Origin: Dastarcus helophoroides
Lineage: Eukaryota; Arthropoda; Insecta; Coleoptera; Bothrideridae
DNA length: 64,000 bases
Assembly: GCA_028583605.1 (NCBI GenBank)
Contig: CM053330.1
Span: forward strand, 24,268,129-24,332,128
Reading direction: 5' to 3'
Shown here: piece by piece, positions 1 through 12,072 of the stretch
Layout: every line of letters begins with the position of its first letter
Position numbering within the stretch: the first letter of the stretch is position 1
Made by a program: the position numbers and the translations under genes
The notes under the pieces: model-generated
Told to the model about the DNA's origin: nothing
The model's input: the letters and a program-made list of their open reading frames with translations, nothing else
The model's database searches: none

Positions 1-564
1 ACGGTGAAATTTAAAAATAACTGAGGCTTTTTATCGAATTTTTTTTAAAAAGGTAGAATTTTCGAGATCAAATTCCTAATTTTCGGGAAAAAATAAAGTG
101 AAAATTTCGATATCAAACTAAAAGGAGAAGGAGAAAGTCCAAATTTCGATATGGAAACAAAATAAGGCAAATTTTTAGATAAATATTTTAGATAAATAAA
201 AATATTGGAGTTGGAGAAAAAAGTTGGGATCAAATACAAAATTTTAAGAAAAAAAGAGAAATTGTAAGAAAATATGGAAACTTTATAAAAAAAAAGAAAT
301 AACATTCAAACTTAAACCTAAATTTGCGGAAAAATTTGAAGTTATAACAAAAAATTTAAAATTTATAAAAATCGTTAGAAATTTTAAGAAAAAAAATTAT
401 ACAACACTAAACGTTTTTACGAAAAAAAGTCTAAATTTTGGAAAAAGGTCAAAATTTTAAAATATCATTTGCATTTCAAATTTAATGCTACATATGTAAA
501 CTCAACACATCGGAAAAAAGTCGAAATTTCGACATCAAAACCAAAATTTTGATAAAAAATCCAA

Positions 565-725
565 ATGTTTTTTTCAATTTATTTAACATTTCTTCGGCCC
601 AGTTTGGAAATATTTAAATTTTTATGATTTGTTAACAATTTTCTAAACAGTTTTTGAAATGCGACTACGTGACATTTAAATTTATTGAAAACGTCACTTC
701 ATGCCAGTTCACAAATTAAGAGGTT
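565..725 (-). repeat. Interspersed repeat R1, copy 1
   Basis: The reverse complement matches 23365-23525 over about 150 bp, sharing the blocks GTGACGTTTT and AAACTGGG followed by GAAATGT. Shorter copies of one end lie at 6470-6520 and 9235-9300. The family is not recognised; it looks like a non-autonomous element. Confidence 0.75.
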
Positions 726-754
726 ATTTTATTTTACATAGAATAGGAATAATG

Positions 755-867
755 AAAAATAGGAGACCAAAAATTAGATATGGAAAAAATAAAAATTTTG
801 TTTTTTTGATAAATTAAAAAACAAAATTTTTATTTTTTCCATATTTAATTTTTGGTCTCCTATTTTT
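755..867. repeat. Long near-perfect hairpin
   Basis: Two arms of about 53 bp are reverse complements around a short loop near 809-813. The outer arms read AAAATAGGAGACC and GGTCTCCTATTTT. It may be a small foldback/MITE; no coding content. Confidence 0.85.
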
Positions 868-3413
868 AATAAAATAATCGAACTTTTGATTCGAAATTTT
901 ATATAAAACTAAAAATGTTAAGTTTACTATCAAAATTTCGTAAAAAAAAGGTGTAAAGTTTGGGAAAGTCTTGAAAGTCGAAGAAATCTCAGGCTAAAAA
1001 TTGAAATTTCGAAAAAAGAAGCAAGTTTTTTAGATTAAAATGAAAATTTCCAGAAGACAATAGAACTTTTAATGTCATAATCAAAATTTGGAGAAAAAAC
1101 ACAAAATTTCCAAAAATATTAGAAATTTAAAAATATCTCAGGGCTGAAATTCAAGGTTTCAAAAAGAAAATTGAAATTTTGATATGGTAACCAAAATTTC
1201 GAGAAAATGTAGAAATTTGATAAAAAAACATTTAAATTTAAGGTAAAAAATGTAATTTTGAGAAAGATTTGAAGTTAAAAATATTTCATCGTGTAACTCG
1301 AAATTTGGAGAAAAATATTGAAACTTAGAGATCAAACTCAAAACTTCAAAAGAAAAAGTGGAATTTTGAAAAATTAAAATTTATAAAAACCGTATAAAAT
1401 TGAAATTTAAAATCTCGAGTAAATTGTAAATTTCAGGAAAACAGCCCAAACAGTAGAAATTTTGAGACTAAACTAGACATTTTGTGATTATAAGTCCAAC
1501 TCCTCGAAAGTCTTCCAAGTCCAAGTCTAGTTTTCGGTCAAAAGTCAAAACTTTCAAACGAAGTTTTTAACTAGAACTTAAAAAAGCGAAATTTACAAAA
1601 AGAAGTAAAAATTGCAAGAAAAAGTTCTATTTTTCGATTTTATTGATAAAATTTTGGAAAAAGAGTAACAAAGAGTGACCCAAAAAAAATCTATTTTTCG
1701 TCCCTTTTGGAAACCTGGTAAATTTTATCTAAAAGTGGTCTAAATGATAGTTTATGGTGATACACTAAACTGGGTGAAATTTCAAGTTCAAGTAAGCTCC
1801 GAGTTATTTAGAAAAAGCTATTTGTTGTCGTATTTTCGAAGTAATCTAGGTCCCTTAGGGGCTTTTCTGGACCTTTATAAATACAAACTTTTTTTTTATT
1901 TTGACCTAAAGAATCATCTCCTAAAATATACATACATTTATTCCGTACGAACTGTATAGTTATTACAACATTAAATAATTAGCTAATAAAGCTAAAGCTA
2001 ATATCAAAATACATTTCAGTAGTACAACCAAACAAGATTTATACATTTAATTTTTAATTCAGAGACCGTCTGATACAAGGTTTGGGGTATTTATCGAGAT
2101 TTGCAAAGTTTCCAGTGTAAAAAGATCAAATAATCGAATATTATCGGCAATTTTTTTATGTAATATCAGCTAAACCTAAACTGAATAACTTTTTAATAAG
2201 ATGCGTTGATATATTCGAAAATAACAAAAGATTTTACATTAAAAATGATACGTTTTGCGACTTTAACACTTTTGAACATAACAAACGAAATTGCCAAGAA
2301 CAAGTCATTAGCAGATCCGACTTGTATCTCCAAAATGAAAACTATGTTCAACTTGAAATTTTGCCCACTTTAAGGTATCAACATTAACTCATTTTTGAAT
2401 CGAATTCATGATGACCCTAAAAGGGGTAAAATTTGTACGAGTCATCTTTCGAGTTTCAACGTGGAATTTGTAGAAAAAAAAAGCAATATTTGGGAAAACC
2501 TAATTTGAAAAATAACCCATAAATTTTGAATTTAAAATTGTAATTTTAGGAAAAATTTAATACACTTAAGCTGAAACTTAGAATTTGGAAAAAGTCAGTA
2601 TCAACTTTTTCCCAAAATTCGGAGTCTTAGTTTGAAAGGATCTTAATTTACTATAAATCTTCCAAATTTAGTAATTTCTGGAAAACCCCGAACTTTCGCA
2701 CTTAAACTGGAAGCTGAGCATAAACTATAAATTTTTAAATAAAGTGGAATTGTTAAGAAAAAATAAAGTTTAAATGCGAGATTTTAAACTAGTATGTTTA
2801 AAAAAATAGGAACAATTTTCGAAAAACATTCCAAAAATAAAAATTTCTAATTAATGCTGCTAGCTTAGGAAACAACCAATAATTTAAACTTTGAACTGAG
2901 AAAGTTGAAAAAGTTTTGAAAATTTTCAGATAATTTGAAACAAAAATGTTAACTTTCATGTCAGGAAAATGGTTAAAACTTCAAGTTAAAACATGAAAAC
3001 TGGAGCAAAAAATGATGTTTTGATCGTGAGATTAAAGTCGAAATTTTGAATTTGAATCAAATTTTTTGTGCTAACACTGAAATTAGAGAAAAAATAAAGT
3101 AAAAATTGCTCTTTTCAATTGAGAATCTTAAGACAAGTCAAAATAAAAAAAAATATAGAAGATTAAAGTGCTAGAATCTTAGAAAAGAAATATGCATGTT
3201 AACAAGTTTCAAGTTTAAATTGGAAATCTGCCAATCTAATCTATCTTCATTTCCACCTACCACTCGCAGTGATCCAAGGGCATATTAGGGTAAAGGTTAC
3301 TCTTTTTGAGTGGCTTATACCAAAAACAAACTAACAAATAAGGAATGAATAAAAAAGTAAAAAATCACAGTTTTAATCATATAAATATTAAGAAAAATAC
3401 AGATGAAAAAACT

Positions 3414-3475
3414 ACCACTAAATGCAATAAAATACGCCTTAGACTACAATAATGCAGCTCTATAAACATGCGTAG
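3414..3475 (-). repeat. Regucalcin-boundary repeat, inverted copy
   Basis: The reverse complement resembles 39605-39655 and 24250-24302, sharing GCATTATTG, AGTCTA and CGTATT blocks. The other two copies sit next to regucalcin genes in the opposite orientation. This copy lies about 320 bp past the last recognisable exon of copy A and suggests a rearrangement there. Confidence 0.6.
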
Positions 3476-3796
3476 TGGATCATAGGTTACTGAACTATTA
3501 AGAGTTGACCGATGCAGAAGCAGTCACCCCGAAAAAGTTCAGAAAACTTTATTCTAATGCAGCAACCAATGTAAATAAATGATCAAAATTTCGATTTTAT
3601 AGATTTTCCTACTTTTATTGTGATAAAGTATATTAGTTTTCATTTTTTATTAGAAATTTCGAGAATGTTTCAAACGAATAATGAAAATTAGTTTCTGAAT
3701 AATGAACATTGAACAATTCCAGGAAGAACTAAAAATATGCTTTATATTTATTCATAATTAAATGTTATATTTTGAAAAGTGCAAATTATTTTTTAC

Positions 3797-5788
3797 CTGA
3801 TTGGCTGGAATAGGAATTGTTTGTAAAAGTGTTTCTGGTTTTTTTCCGTCAATTTTAATAACCCGATGTCCTTCTAGAACCCCCACCCATATATTTCCGT
3901 CTGCATCGACAGCGATGCCATCTGGTATTCCAGGGATATCATGCTTGGTAAAAACGAAAATGCATCTGCCGTTCGCTAAAGGACATTACAATACTGGTAT
4001 ATCTAGGATTTTAATGGTCAAGCTTCAAAAGTTCAAATTAAACTGGAGACGTACCAATGTTGCCAGTTTCTGCATCAAAGTCATACTGATCGATAGCTCT
4101 TTTTGGCGAGTCCACACAATACATATACTTGTGATCTAAACTCCAAGCGATACCATCCGAAAGACTTTCATTAATTAAATGTTTTTTAACTATTAAATCA
4201 CTTCTGAAATCAAAGCTGTACACAAAACCGATGTTCAGATTAATGTGGCCATCTTCAGGTTTCCCCCCAATGCTTTCTACAAATTCAATGCTCGAGTGAA
4301 ACTTTTTTTGCCTTCCATTCAAACATACTTGCCCACAGTCTACCGCATGGATCGATTTTGCCGGCATTGAACCAATTGTTGGCTATCGTCGGATCCTCCT
4401 CGATTTCATACAACTTCTCCATATCTGCTACTTTGTCGCTTTCACCATCCCATGTTACCAGAACCACTTCGGGACCAGCAGTCACAAGAAATTTATCGGT
4501 TTGTCCCTCCACGGGCACCACCATCGATACGTGACCAGTGGCTGAACCGGGGAATGTGTTTTGTAAAATTAAACGTATAGGAAGAAAATATAATGCATTG
4601 ATTTTAATTTATTGGAATGACTAAATCTAATAATAAGTTGAAGAGGAAAATAAATTAATTCATCTTTCTCTTCTGTAGGCGTCGTTTTTCATCAACTCAT
4701 TTAACCTATGAATTCATCTTTTTCGTTCTATTTTTTTCACAGGTCCTTTTTCATCAACTTACTTAATAAGTGGATTATTTGAAAATAACGTGAAGGAGCT
4801 CCGCATGACCAAGTTAAAAAAGAAAATGAACTAGTTATCTTTATGTTTTTCTCTTCCGACTTTATTCTTCAATAACCAACTCAATAATTGGATAGATGAT
4901 AGTTGGAAAGGTTGTTGGAGAAAACATATTGTGACCAAGTTGAAGAAGAAAATGAATAAATCCTTTAAATTCGTCTTTTTTTTTCTTCTTACACGCGTTT
5001 CCCTTCAACAACCAGTTTTAAAGGTTGATAGTCTCAGTATGACCAAGTTGAAGAAAAAAATGAATCAATTCATCTTTTTTTTCTAATTCATACATTCCTC
5101 CTCAATAACCACCATAAAAAGTCGATCTTTGATTGTCGGTGAAGAACATAAAAAGAATCTTACAATCAGTATAGCCAAGCTGAAGAAACAAATAAGCAAA
5201 TTCGTCACTCTTTTCTTCTTCACAATTTGTTCTCAACAATTTAATTAAGCAACCAATGAATTTGTTTTTTTTTCACACGTTTTTTTTCAACAACCAACTT
5301 AATAAACTGATCATTGGAAAAAAATTCAATAAGTTACTTGTTGGAAAAGGTCGTGAGAAGGTCCTCAGTATGACCAAGTTGAAGAAGAAATTGAATGAAT
5401 TAATTTCAATTTTTTGCTTTACACAATCACACGTTCTTTCAACAAACAAATTAATAAATTGATTGGTTCTGAAATAAAATGTAAGACAGAGCCCAATATC
5501 ACCAAATTCCAGAAAAGAATACTGAATGAGATTTGTTGTAAAAAGTGGAGATGAAAAGGAGAATAAAAAAGGCAAAAATGATAATAACGAAAAGTATATA
5601 GTAATAGTAAATACATACACACGCTACATACCTAAGGAAGCTTTATAATGTTTACCAGTCGCTGGTACGTATCTGTGAATCGTTTTACCAAATATGTCCA
5701 CGAAGTAAAGACTCTGAGTCGCTACATCCCAATGGGGCGCTTCTCCTAATTCAAGACACTCAGTCACTCTTTGCACTGTTGGGCTCAT
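3797..5788 (-). CDS. regucalcin: Regucalcin/SMP30-family protein, copy A (3' incomplete)
   Basis: SMP30/gluconolactonase-family beta-propeller, related to regucalcin and firefly luciferin-regenerating enzyme. Coding exons on the minus strand are 5788-5632, 4541-4329, 4276-4055 and 3975-3797, all with GT/AG borders and consistent phases (1,1,1,0), giving 257 residues. The start is ATG at 5788, which aligns with the start of copy C. It has one intron (4542-5631) that copies B and C lack. The family terminal exon of about 54 residues, starting SVAFGGPNLDE in B and C, is not in the window, so the gene is truncated or that exon lies beyond position 1. Family metal-site positions differ: GEAPHWD instead of GEGPHWD, NAGK for NDGK and SDGIAWS for SNGLAWS. 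These changes suggest altered or lost activity (inference). Confidence 0.82.
4600..5480. repeat. Degenerate tandem repeat in intron 1 of regucalcin A
   Basis: About six loose units of roughly 110-150 bp. Each contains a GACCAAGTTGAAGAAG-like block, a T/C-rich stretch ending TTCTTC, then CAACAACCAACTTAATAA and a TTGGAAAA block. They fill most of the 1.1-kb intron that is specific to this copy. Confidence 0.65.
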
Positions 5789-6460
5789 TTTGGTCGACCA
5801 TTGGTGTCACTCAATCAAAACGTTTTTATTTAACGGTGCACACAAACAAAACCGAAATTTATAAACGGTCCTGATAGAAACGAAACTTGAACGTGAATTT
5901 CTTTGAAAAGCGATGAACTAGTATTATTTCATTGATTTCTGTTATTGTTTCTCACTTGAGATAAGATAAACTTGAACCGATGCTTACATATAAATCTGAC
6001 AATTAAATTTATATTTAAATCCCCAATGTTTCCTAATAATAGTAATCTCTTTTATCTAATCGTTCATTCTTTTTGTCACATATAATCACTAGCAATTAAG
6101 TGCATTGTCGAATTAAATCAATTTTTTAGGTCTCGTTTTAGTAAAAATTGATAAACGCTCATCTCTACCCAAATTTATGCATATTAACAAAAAATGAGCA
6201 TATTTGCAAAATAATTATATATTTTAGTTGATTGTAGTTCAGGGGTACGGACTGTGCAGCATGTGACGTGTACGGAATTGAAAAAGTTTTGGTGTGGCAA
6301 AATTTTGGACTCCGAAGAGTTTAAATATCAATATTCAAAATATTTTATTTCATTTTGTGTAGGTTTCCATCAGAAATTGAAAGCAAAAAAGCGGAACATT
6401 ACTTGTATATTTTCAGGCACTTGAAAATAGTATTATTATTGGAAAATTAATTCATTATTA
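5789..6460. other. 5' flank of regucalcin A
   Basis: Upstream region of copy A. There is an AT-rich TATA-like stretch near 5990-6020, but the promoter module of copy C (39950-40270) is not recognisable. No coding signal. Confidence 0.4.
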
Positions 6461-6469
6461 GCATTTATA

Positions 6470-6520
6470 TATTCATTAATTTTATTTAACATTTCTGCGA
6501 CCCAGTTTGAAAATATTTAT
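6470..6520 (-). repeat. R1-family end, left flank of non-LTR fragment
   Basis: About 50 bp whose reverse complement matches 9235-9300 with few differences (TTATTTAACAT, CTGCG, CCCAGTTTG blocks). The two copies bracket the non-LTR remnant as an inverted pair. Confidence 0.75.
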
Positions 6521-6559
6521 TATTATTATTCTTATTACTCCTATGGGGACGGTTATCCC

Positions 6560-9215
6560 TGCAGCCACTGAAGCTTTCGCTTATTGTGCCCCCACGATTA
6601 TCTCATAATATATTCTTTTGAAAAATTTCAGTACCTCCTTGATGGGTGTCTCCACTATTGTCTTTGGTTCAGTCAGAGCATTCCCAAAGCTGGAATGTCT
6701 ATCCCTTGCCAGAGGGCAGACATTCACATAATATGTGCAAAGGAGTTTCTTCTTCCTCTCCATACATTCTACAAGTAAAATTTTCTTTTACGCCAATTGT
6801 TGTAAGATGTTTCATTAGGGCACAGTGTCCCGTAAATAGTCCAACTGTCCACCTGAGCTGATTTTTGCTTAACTGTAGTAGTTTTCTGGCTCTCTTTTCT
6901 GACTTCTGCGATTTCCCGAAACCGTTGACACCCCTCCAGTGAGTGCTGCGTTCTTTCCTTAGTAGTTCCTTTTTTACCTCTTTTGCCGCTTTGTAAGCAA
7001 GCGGACAAGTAGGCTCCGGTCCTACTACAGGAAACTAGGCTCCCCTTTTGGCTAGAAGGTCTGCTCTTTCATTTCCTTCAATTCCCCGATGGGCCTCAAC
7101 CCATCGAAGTATAACTGTATTGTGCTGTGCCAAGTTGCTTAGCTTATCAACCCAATATTTGACCGTCCTAGAGTTTATTTCATAAGCTCTCTGCGCATTT
7201 AGTGTTGCTTGGCTGTCGCTATAGACCACGATTCTCTTATTTTTATAAGACCTCCTGATCACTGCTTCAGAACAGTAATTGCAGTAACTTCTGCCTGAAA
7301 TGCGGTTGCCAAAGATCCCAGGTTTATGTAAAATTCATTCGTGGTTCTTTGCTGGTTATTCCCGCACCAATACTTATCTTTGTTTTGGATCCATCTGTGA
7401 ATCAAATTGATCCATTCTCTCTTTTTGGTTCTGCTAAATGAACTCACCTTTCTGGTATTACTACCCAGTAGGGTTTGTGAAAGTTGGGGATACTCTTTGT
7501 TCTATCCGATGGCATTCTTAGCGTATGGTTCGCACAGATCCGCTTGAATATTTCTGTATGGCGTGTTGATCTAGGTGATTCCATTCCATACCTATTTGTT
7601 TTTAGCCTGTAGGTTGCTGACGGGGCCTCCGCCTCCACCACCAGATGAAGTGGAGGTAGACCTAGCAGTGCTTCCATGGCTGCAGTGGGCGTTGTTTGCA
7701 TCGCCTTTGTTATTCCTAAGCAAGCTAATCTCTGAACCTTGCTTAGTCTGATAACACTTTCTTTTTTCTGGCTTTATGCCACCAGATTAAAGAACCGTAT
7801 GTTACTATGGGTACTACAACCTTGGAATATATCCAATGGATCTAAGTTCCCATTATTTTCGTATCATGCCTCTACAGGCCCATAGGGCCTTAGTAGCTTT
7901 GGCAGTAACTTTTTCCATATGAGCACCGAAGCTGAGTTTGGTATTTAAGGTAAGTCCCAAATATTTAACTTCCCTACTCAACGGAATTTCTTGTCCTCCT
8001 AAACTAGGCCTCTTTAAGTCATTAAGATTCCTTTTTTTTACTGAATGCGACTATCGTGGTTTTCGCAGGGTTCACTGTTAGTCCCTCTGCTGAACACCAC
8101 CTTTCTGTAATATTCAGTGCTCGTTGTATTAATGCTGATACGGGCCATGGAAATTTACCTCTAATTAATAAGGTTAGGTCATCTGCGTATCTTTGCGCAT
8201 GAAAGCCTTCTAGTTCTAGTACCCTCAGCAGATCATCCACCACAAGGCTTTACAGAAGTGGTGACAATACTTCACCCTGCAGACAGCCCCGGGCTGCAGA
8301 TACCGCTATCGATACGTGGCCTACTGATGTTGTTATTTTCCTGTTTTAGAGCATAAAGTCTATCCAGCGAGTTACGGCCGAATCGATTCCATGCCTTTTT
8401 ACGGCTTCACCTTCAATGTCTAAGAAGGCTCCCAAGGCAATTTCCTTGCTTATGAGGGCTTCCTCGATCCTGCGTGTGAGTTCATTCAGGCAAGATTTAC
8501 CTGCTTGATAGGCGTATTGATGTTAATGCAAGGGGAACCATCTCATCGCATCGTCTCTAATATACTTATTGACAAGCTTTTCCATTGTCTTGAGCATGAA
8601 TGATGTCAAGCTGATTGACCTGAAAGACTTTGCCGGGGCGTACATATTTCGCCCTGGTTTGGGTATAAAAACCACTCTCGTTCTTCTCCAGTCTTGAGGC
8701 ACATATCCTGTGGCCACACAGGCCCTGAATATTGTGCACAAGGGTGACGCTAATGCTTCAACTTCTTGTTGTAACATTATCGGTAATACTCCGTCTGGGC
8801 CTGATGATTTATATGGTTTGAAACTGTTTATCGCCCATATAATTCTGGTTATGTCAAATAGTTTATTAGCTATTCTCCAGCGTTGACTTGATCCCCGATT
8901 TTGCTGTACATCGGTGTCTTGGCTGTTTTGTTGTGCAGGAAGGGGTGCGCATCCCGGGAAGTGCGCCTGAAGTAAAACCTTCAGGCCCCCATCCTCGGAA
9001 TGTGTGCATTCTTCCTGTGCTGTTTGCAAAGATCCCAGTTTATTCTGGTTGTTCTTTTGCAATGCCTTCTGGAGTCTAGCACATTCTGGGGATTTTTCGG
9101 TCCCCTCACAGTACTTCCTCCAGAAAATCTCTTTTGCCTTTTTAATGGCACTTACATATCTTCGTCTTGAGGTTTTATATTCCTTCCAACGTCCGGCCTT
9201 TTTTGCCAGGTTAAA
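6560..9215 (-). pseudogene. Broken non-LTR retrotransposon ORF2 (R1/LOA/I-like)
   Basis: Reading down the minus strand, recognisable pieces are in the canonical order. First is an RT palm/finger segment (about 9215-8526) with SSGPDGVLP, followed by a proline/lysine-rich VVFIPKPG motif. Next is the RT catalytic block with RYADDLTLL (about 8190), then an RNase H segment (7262-7035) with YSDSQATLNA and HRGIEGNERAD. A C-terminal cysteine/histidine region follows near 6900-6700. RNase H after RT points to the I/R1/LOA group. Stops and frame changes separate the pieces (for example near 8240-8520 and 7700-8020), and no endonuclease or ORF1 is present. It is a dead, 5'-truncated copy. The exact clade is not resolved. 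Confidence 0.85.
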
Positions 9216-9234
9216 TTGAAAATATGAAATTTTT

Positions 9235-9300
9235 TTTATTAAAAATTTAAATATTTCCAAACTGGGCCGCAGATATGTTAAATAAAATTAATAAACATAA
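9235..9300 (+). repeat. R1-family end, right flank of non-LTR fragment
   Basis: Plus-strand copy of the R1 end (AATATTTCCAAACTGGG block), in inverted orientation to 6470-6520. It resembles 23470-23520. Confidence 0.75.
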
Positions 9301-9615
9301 TGTTTCCAACCAATAAGAGTCTATCATGAAGAAAAATCATTATTAGTAGCCTGCAAAAGTAAAAAAGTATATTTTACTGTTTTTGGTTTCATATGGAGCT
9401 TGACTGAAAATTTCATTTCCGTTTCATACAGTCTCAAGAGTTTTAAATTTATTTATCAGAATATCAAATACATTTTAAAGTTGAATTTTGTAAAGGAAGC
9501 TAAATTTCCCGAGAAAGTAAAGTTCAGGAAAAAAGTCAATATCTCCAAAAACATTTTTCTCGCGATTTTTACTTTTGCATTTAGATTTCGCCATAGGTAG
9601 CCTTGAGAGTTTGAA

Positions 9616-10661
9616 ATGAGTACCCTATCGAAGAAAAGTCGCAGTAGTAATTTTACCAAAGAGGAGGAGTTGTTATTACTTGCAGAAATTAACATTTTTA
9701 AAAATGTTATTGAATGCAAATCAACAAACAAAATTAGTTGGCTGAAAAGGTAAAATATTAGGTTAGTATATCATAAAATTTACGTTGTATATAATCGTAG
9801 GAAAATGCATGGAAGGCCATTTTGAAATCATTTAATGCGAAGAACTGCGCAGCCAGAACTGTAGACCAAAGTAAGGCCAAATACATAAATTTGAAAACAA
9901 AAGCTCGGAAGGAAGTGGCAAAGGTTAGAGAGTCTTATAAGGGAACTGGTGGTGGTCCACCAGTAGGAAATATAGATAGCTCATGTGAGGCTGTATTGGA
10001 CATGTTAAATATAAAAACAGTTGTTGGTATACAATCTCGCTTTGATAGCGATGCTGATGTTAATATGGTATTGTATTAATTTTTAAAGTTGTTTTAAAGT
10101 TGTAATATCGTTTCATTCTAGGATACACATAAGAAAGTGACTCTCCTATTCCTGGTGATAAAGAGAGCAAAATTGTAATGTGATACTAATATTTATTGTA
10201 TAGGTTTTAATTTAAAAATATTTCAGGTTTCACCAAATGAAGCAATAACTTCACATGAAGTATTTGAGAATGAAATCTTAATCTAGCATCAAATCCAGTG
10301 CTGGATTCGACACCAGTAGAAAATTGTATTGAGAAGGTTAGTTCAATTTCTTTTCGCATTTAATTTAAAACTATTATGGTGCCTATTTTTTTAGGAATCT
10401 AGTAAAGACTGGAGCAATTATGTTCCGAGCAAGTTAAAAGCGAGGGCAAATAGTAAATTAAGGCCCTAAGTTTTAAATCCTGGTATCGAGGCAAAGCAGG
10501 CTTATTATAAAAGGAAACTGCAAATTTTAAATAAGCTCGAAGAACGTGAGGTGGCCAAAGAAGAAAGAGAAATACTAAAATATGAGAGAGATGGCGGGGA
10601 GCAGGAATTGAGAATGAGATTATTAGAATTAGACTATGAAATAAAAAAAAAACAACTATAG
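9616..10661 (+). pseudogene. Harbinger SANT/Myb-like DNA-binding protein remnant
   Basis: Exon 1 (9616-9749) starts at ATG and has a helix-rich FTKEEELLLLAEI segment. Exon 2 (9801 on) carries a WKAILKSFN...YINLKTKARKEV region and a TGGGPP motif, both typical of the SANT-like partner of Harbinger transposases. Later pieces run through about 10100-10165, 10228 on, and 10395-10661, the last with a charged Glu/Arg-rich coiled-coil tail ending at TAG. The exon 1/exon 2 frames do not join, there is a frameshift near 10130 and stops near 10284 and 10467. Non-functional as it stands. Confidence 0.75.
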
Positions 10662-10708
10662 ATTGTAGATATTCTCTGTATTTTCTATAAATTGTGTTAC
10701 CAATATAT

Positions 10709-11815
10709 TTATAACCTTGAAAAATGTTGTCTTATTATTAATTCGCGAAAGTGACGTGCATTGTTGCAATTTTCTTCAACCAAAAGATTTTCATAATTAT
10801 CTTCCAAATTTACACCATCCTCAGGATATACGTCATTCATTTCCAAGGCAATGTTGTGAAGGACAGCGGTTGCTACAATTATATCCATGACTACATTTAA
10901 CTGTACCCTCATACCGTACCTCAAAATTGGAAAACGACTTTTCCATACTCCATATTGTCTTTCCACAACATTTCGTGTTCTTATAATAGATTCATTAAAT
11001 AAGTTTTCAGCTTCAGTTCTGGTTTCATGTAATTTAGTCATTAAATAAGGCTGCAATGCATATCCGCTATCCCCAATAATTAAAAAATTCCCAAAATGTC
11101 CATCCTCAAATTTTCTTTTCAAGCTGCAATTATTAAAAACTGTCTGGTCATGGACAGAACCTGGCCATCTAGCAACGATGTTTGTTATTTTTAAATTTGC
11201 ATCGCTAACTCTCTGTACGTTCAAGGCAAAAAATCCTTTCCTTGAGCGATATATTTCGGCATCAGCTCCTCCAGGAGAATCAATCCTAATGAGGGTATAA
11301 TCAATTGCTCCTATAACCCTCGGAAATCTAGCAGTTCTATAAAATTCCTCAGATGTTTTCTCCATTTCAGCCCTATGATTGCACATTTTTATATAGCGAA
11401 AACTTAAAGAAGCAATAGATTCTGAAACTTTCTTAATAATTCTAGAAGCCGGCGCCGTTAAAATGCCCATAAAGTCAGTTACAGCAATTTGCATATTGCC
11501 TGATGCATAGAACCTTAGAGTCAATAGTAGTTGATGCAGGGGTTGGATAGCTCCGCCTCTGTAATAAGTTAACAATCATTAAAAATTTCATATTATCTTG
11601 TATAATGTATTATACCTATTCGATAGCAGTTTAATTAAATGTTCAATTTATTGCAATAAAGACTGAACAGTATTTTTCATTAAACGAAATCGTTCAAAAA
11701 AGCTTACATCATCGTAATCGACGAAATAATCTTTTCTATTGTTATATACTTTTGGTCTTCGTAAGTAGATATACACTTCATCGTCAGATGAACTGAAATT
11801 CGAAGAGGAAAACAT
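10709..11815 (-). pseudogene. Harbinger (HARBI1-like) transposase, one nonsense codon
   Basis: DDE_Tnp_4-type transposase. Exon 1 runs 11815-11616 from ATG; exon 2 runs 11558-10709, joined across a 57-nt GT/AG intron in phase. Exon 2 contains the acidic triad context: GAIDYTLIR (first Asp), WPGSVHDQTVF (second Asp) and VVERQYGVWKSRFP (Glu). A premature TAA falls in exon 1 near 11658, just before the IEHLIKLL segment; the rest is open. The partner SANT gene lies convergently downstream. It is therefore a recently inactivated copy. Confidence 0.88.
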
Positions 11816-12072
11816 AATTTTTTATAACAGAATCACTCGCTCTTAATAACAGGAGAGGTTAAAATATAAGGTTATGTTTATACTTAAAGTGCATTTTAAA
11901 ATTTAAAATGGACAATTCCTTCTTTTAAGTTAAAGTCGACTTTAAAGCTTAAAAATTGTTTATGAAATTAGATTTGACAGTCAAAATGGACTTTAAAGTT
12001 AAACTTTACTTTATATCCATTATGAAATCGGCTATTTTAGAAAATAGAATATTGTGTAGCTAGCAATAAAAG

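Larger units (their letters stand above)
1..3240. other. AT-rich intergenic repeat sea
   Basis: No gene seen. The plus strand is A/G-rich and made of degenerate short units built around AAATTTCGA, GAAAAA and GTC, without exact periodicity. About 1740-2460 is less repetitive but has no convincing coding signal. The regucalcin terminal exon expected downstream of copy A was looked for on the minus strand here and not found. Confidence 0.7.
9616..12041. mobile_element. Decayed PIF/Harbinger DNA transposon
   Basis: Two convergent genes typical of insect Harbinger elements are present: a SANT/Myb-like protein on the plus strand (9616-10661) and a DDE transposase on the minus strand (11815-10709). 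A likely right terminus is near 12041; its reverse complement begins TAGCCGATTTCATAATGGA. No matching left terminus was found, so the left end is probably lost. Both genes carry disabling changes. Confidence 0.8.

Noticed and set aside
1744..1959. 71-codon open stretch
   Set aside because: AT-driven chance frame; no splice or domain support.
3801..4139. Plus-strand open frame over regucalcin A
   Set aside because: Shadow of minus-strand coding exons with conserved SMP30 motifs.
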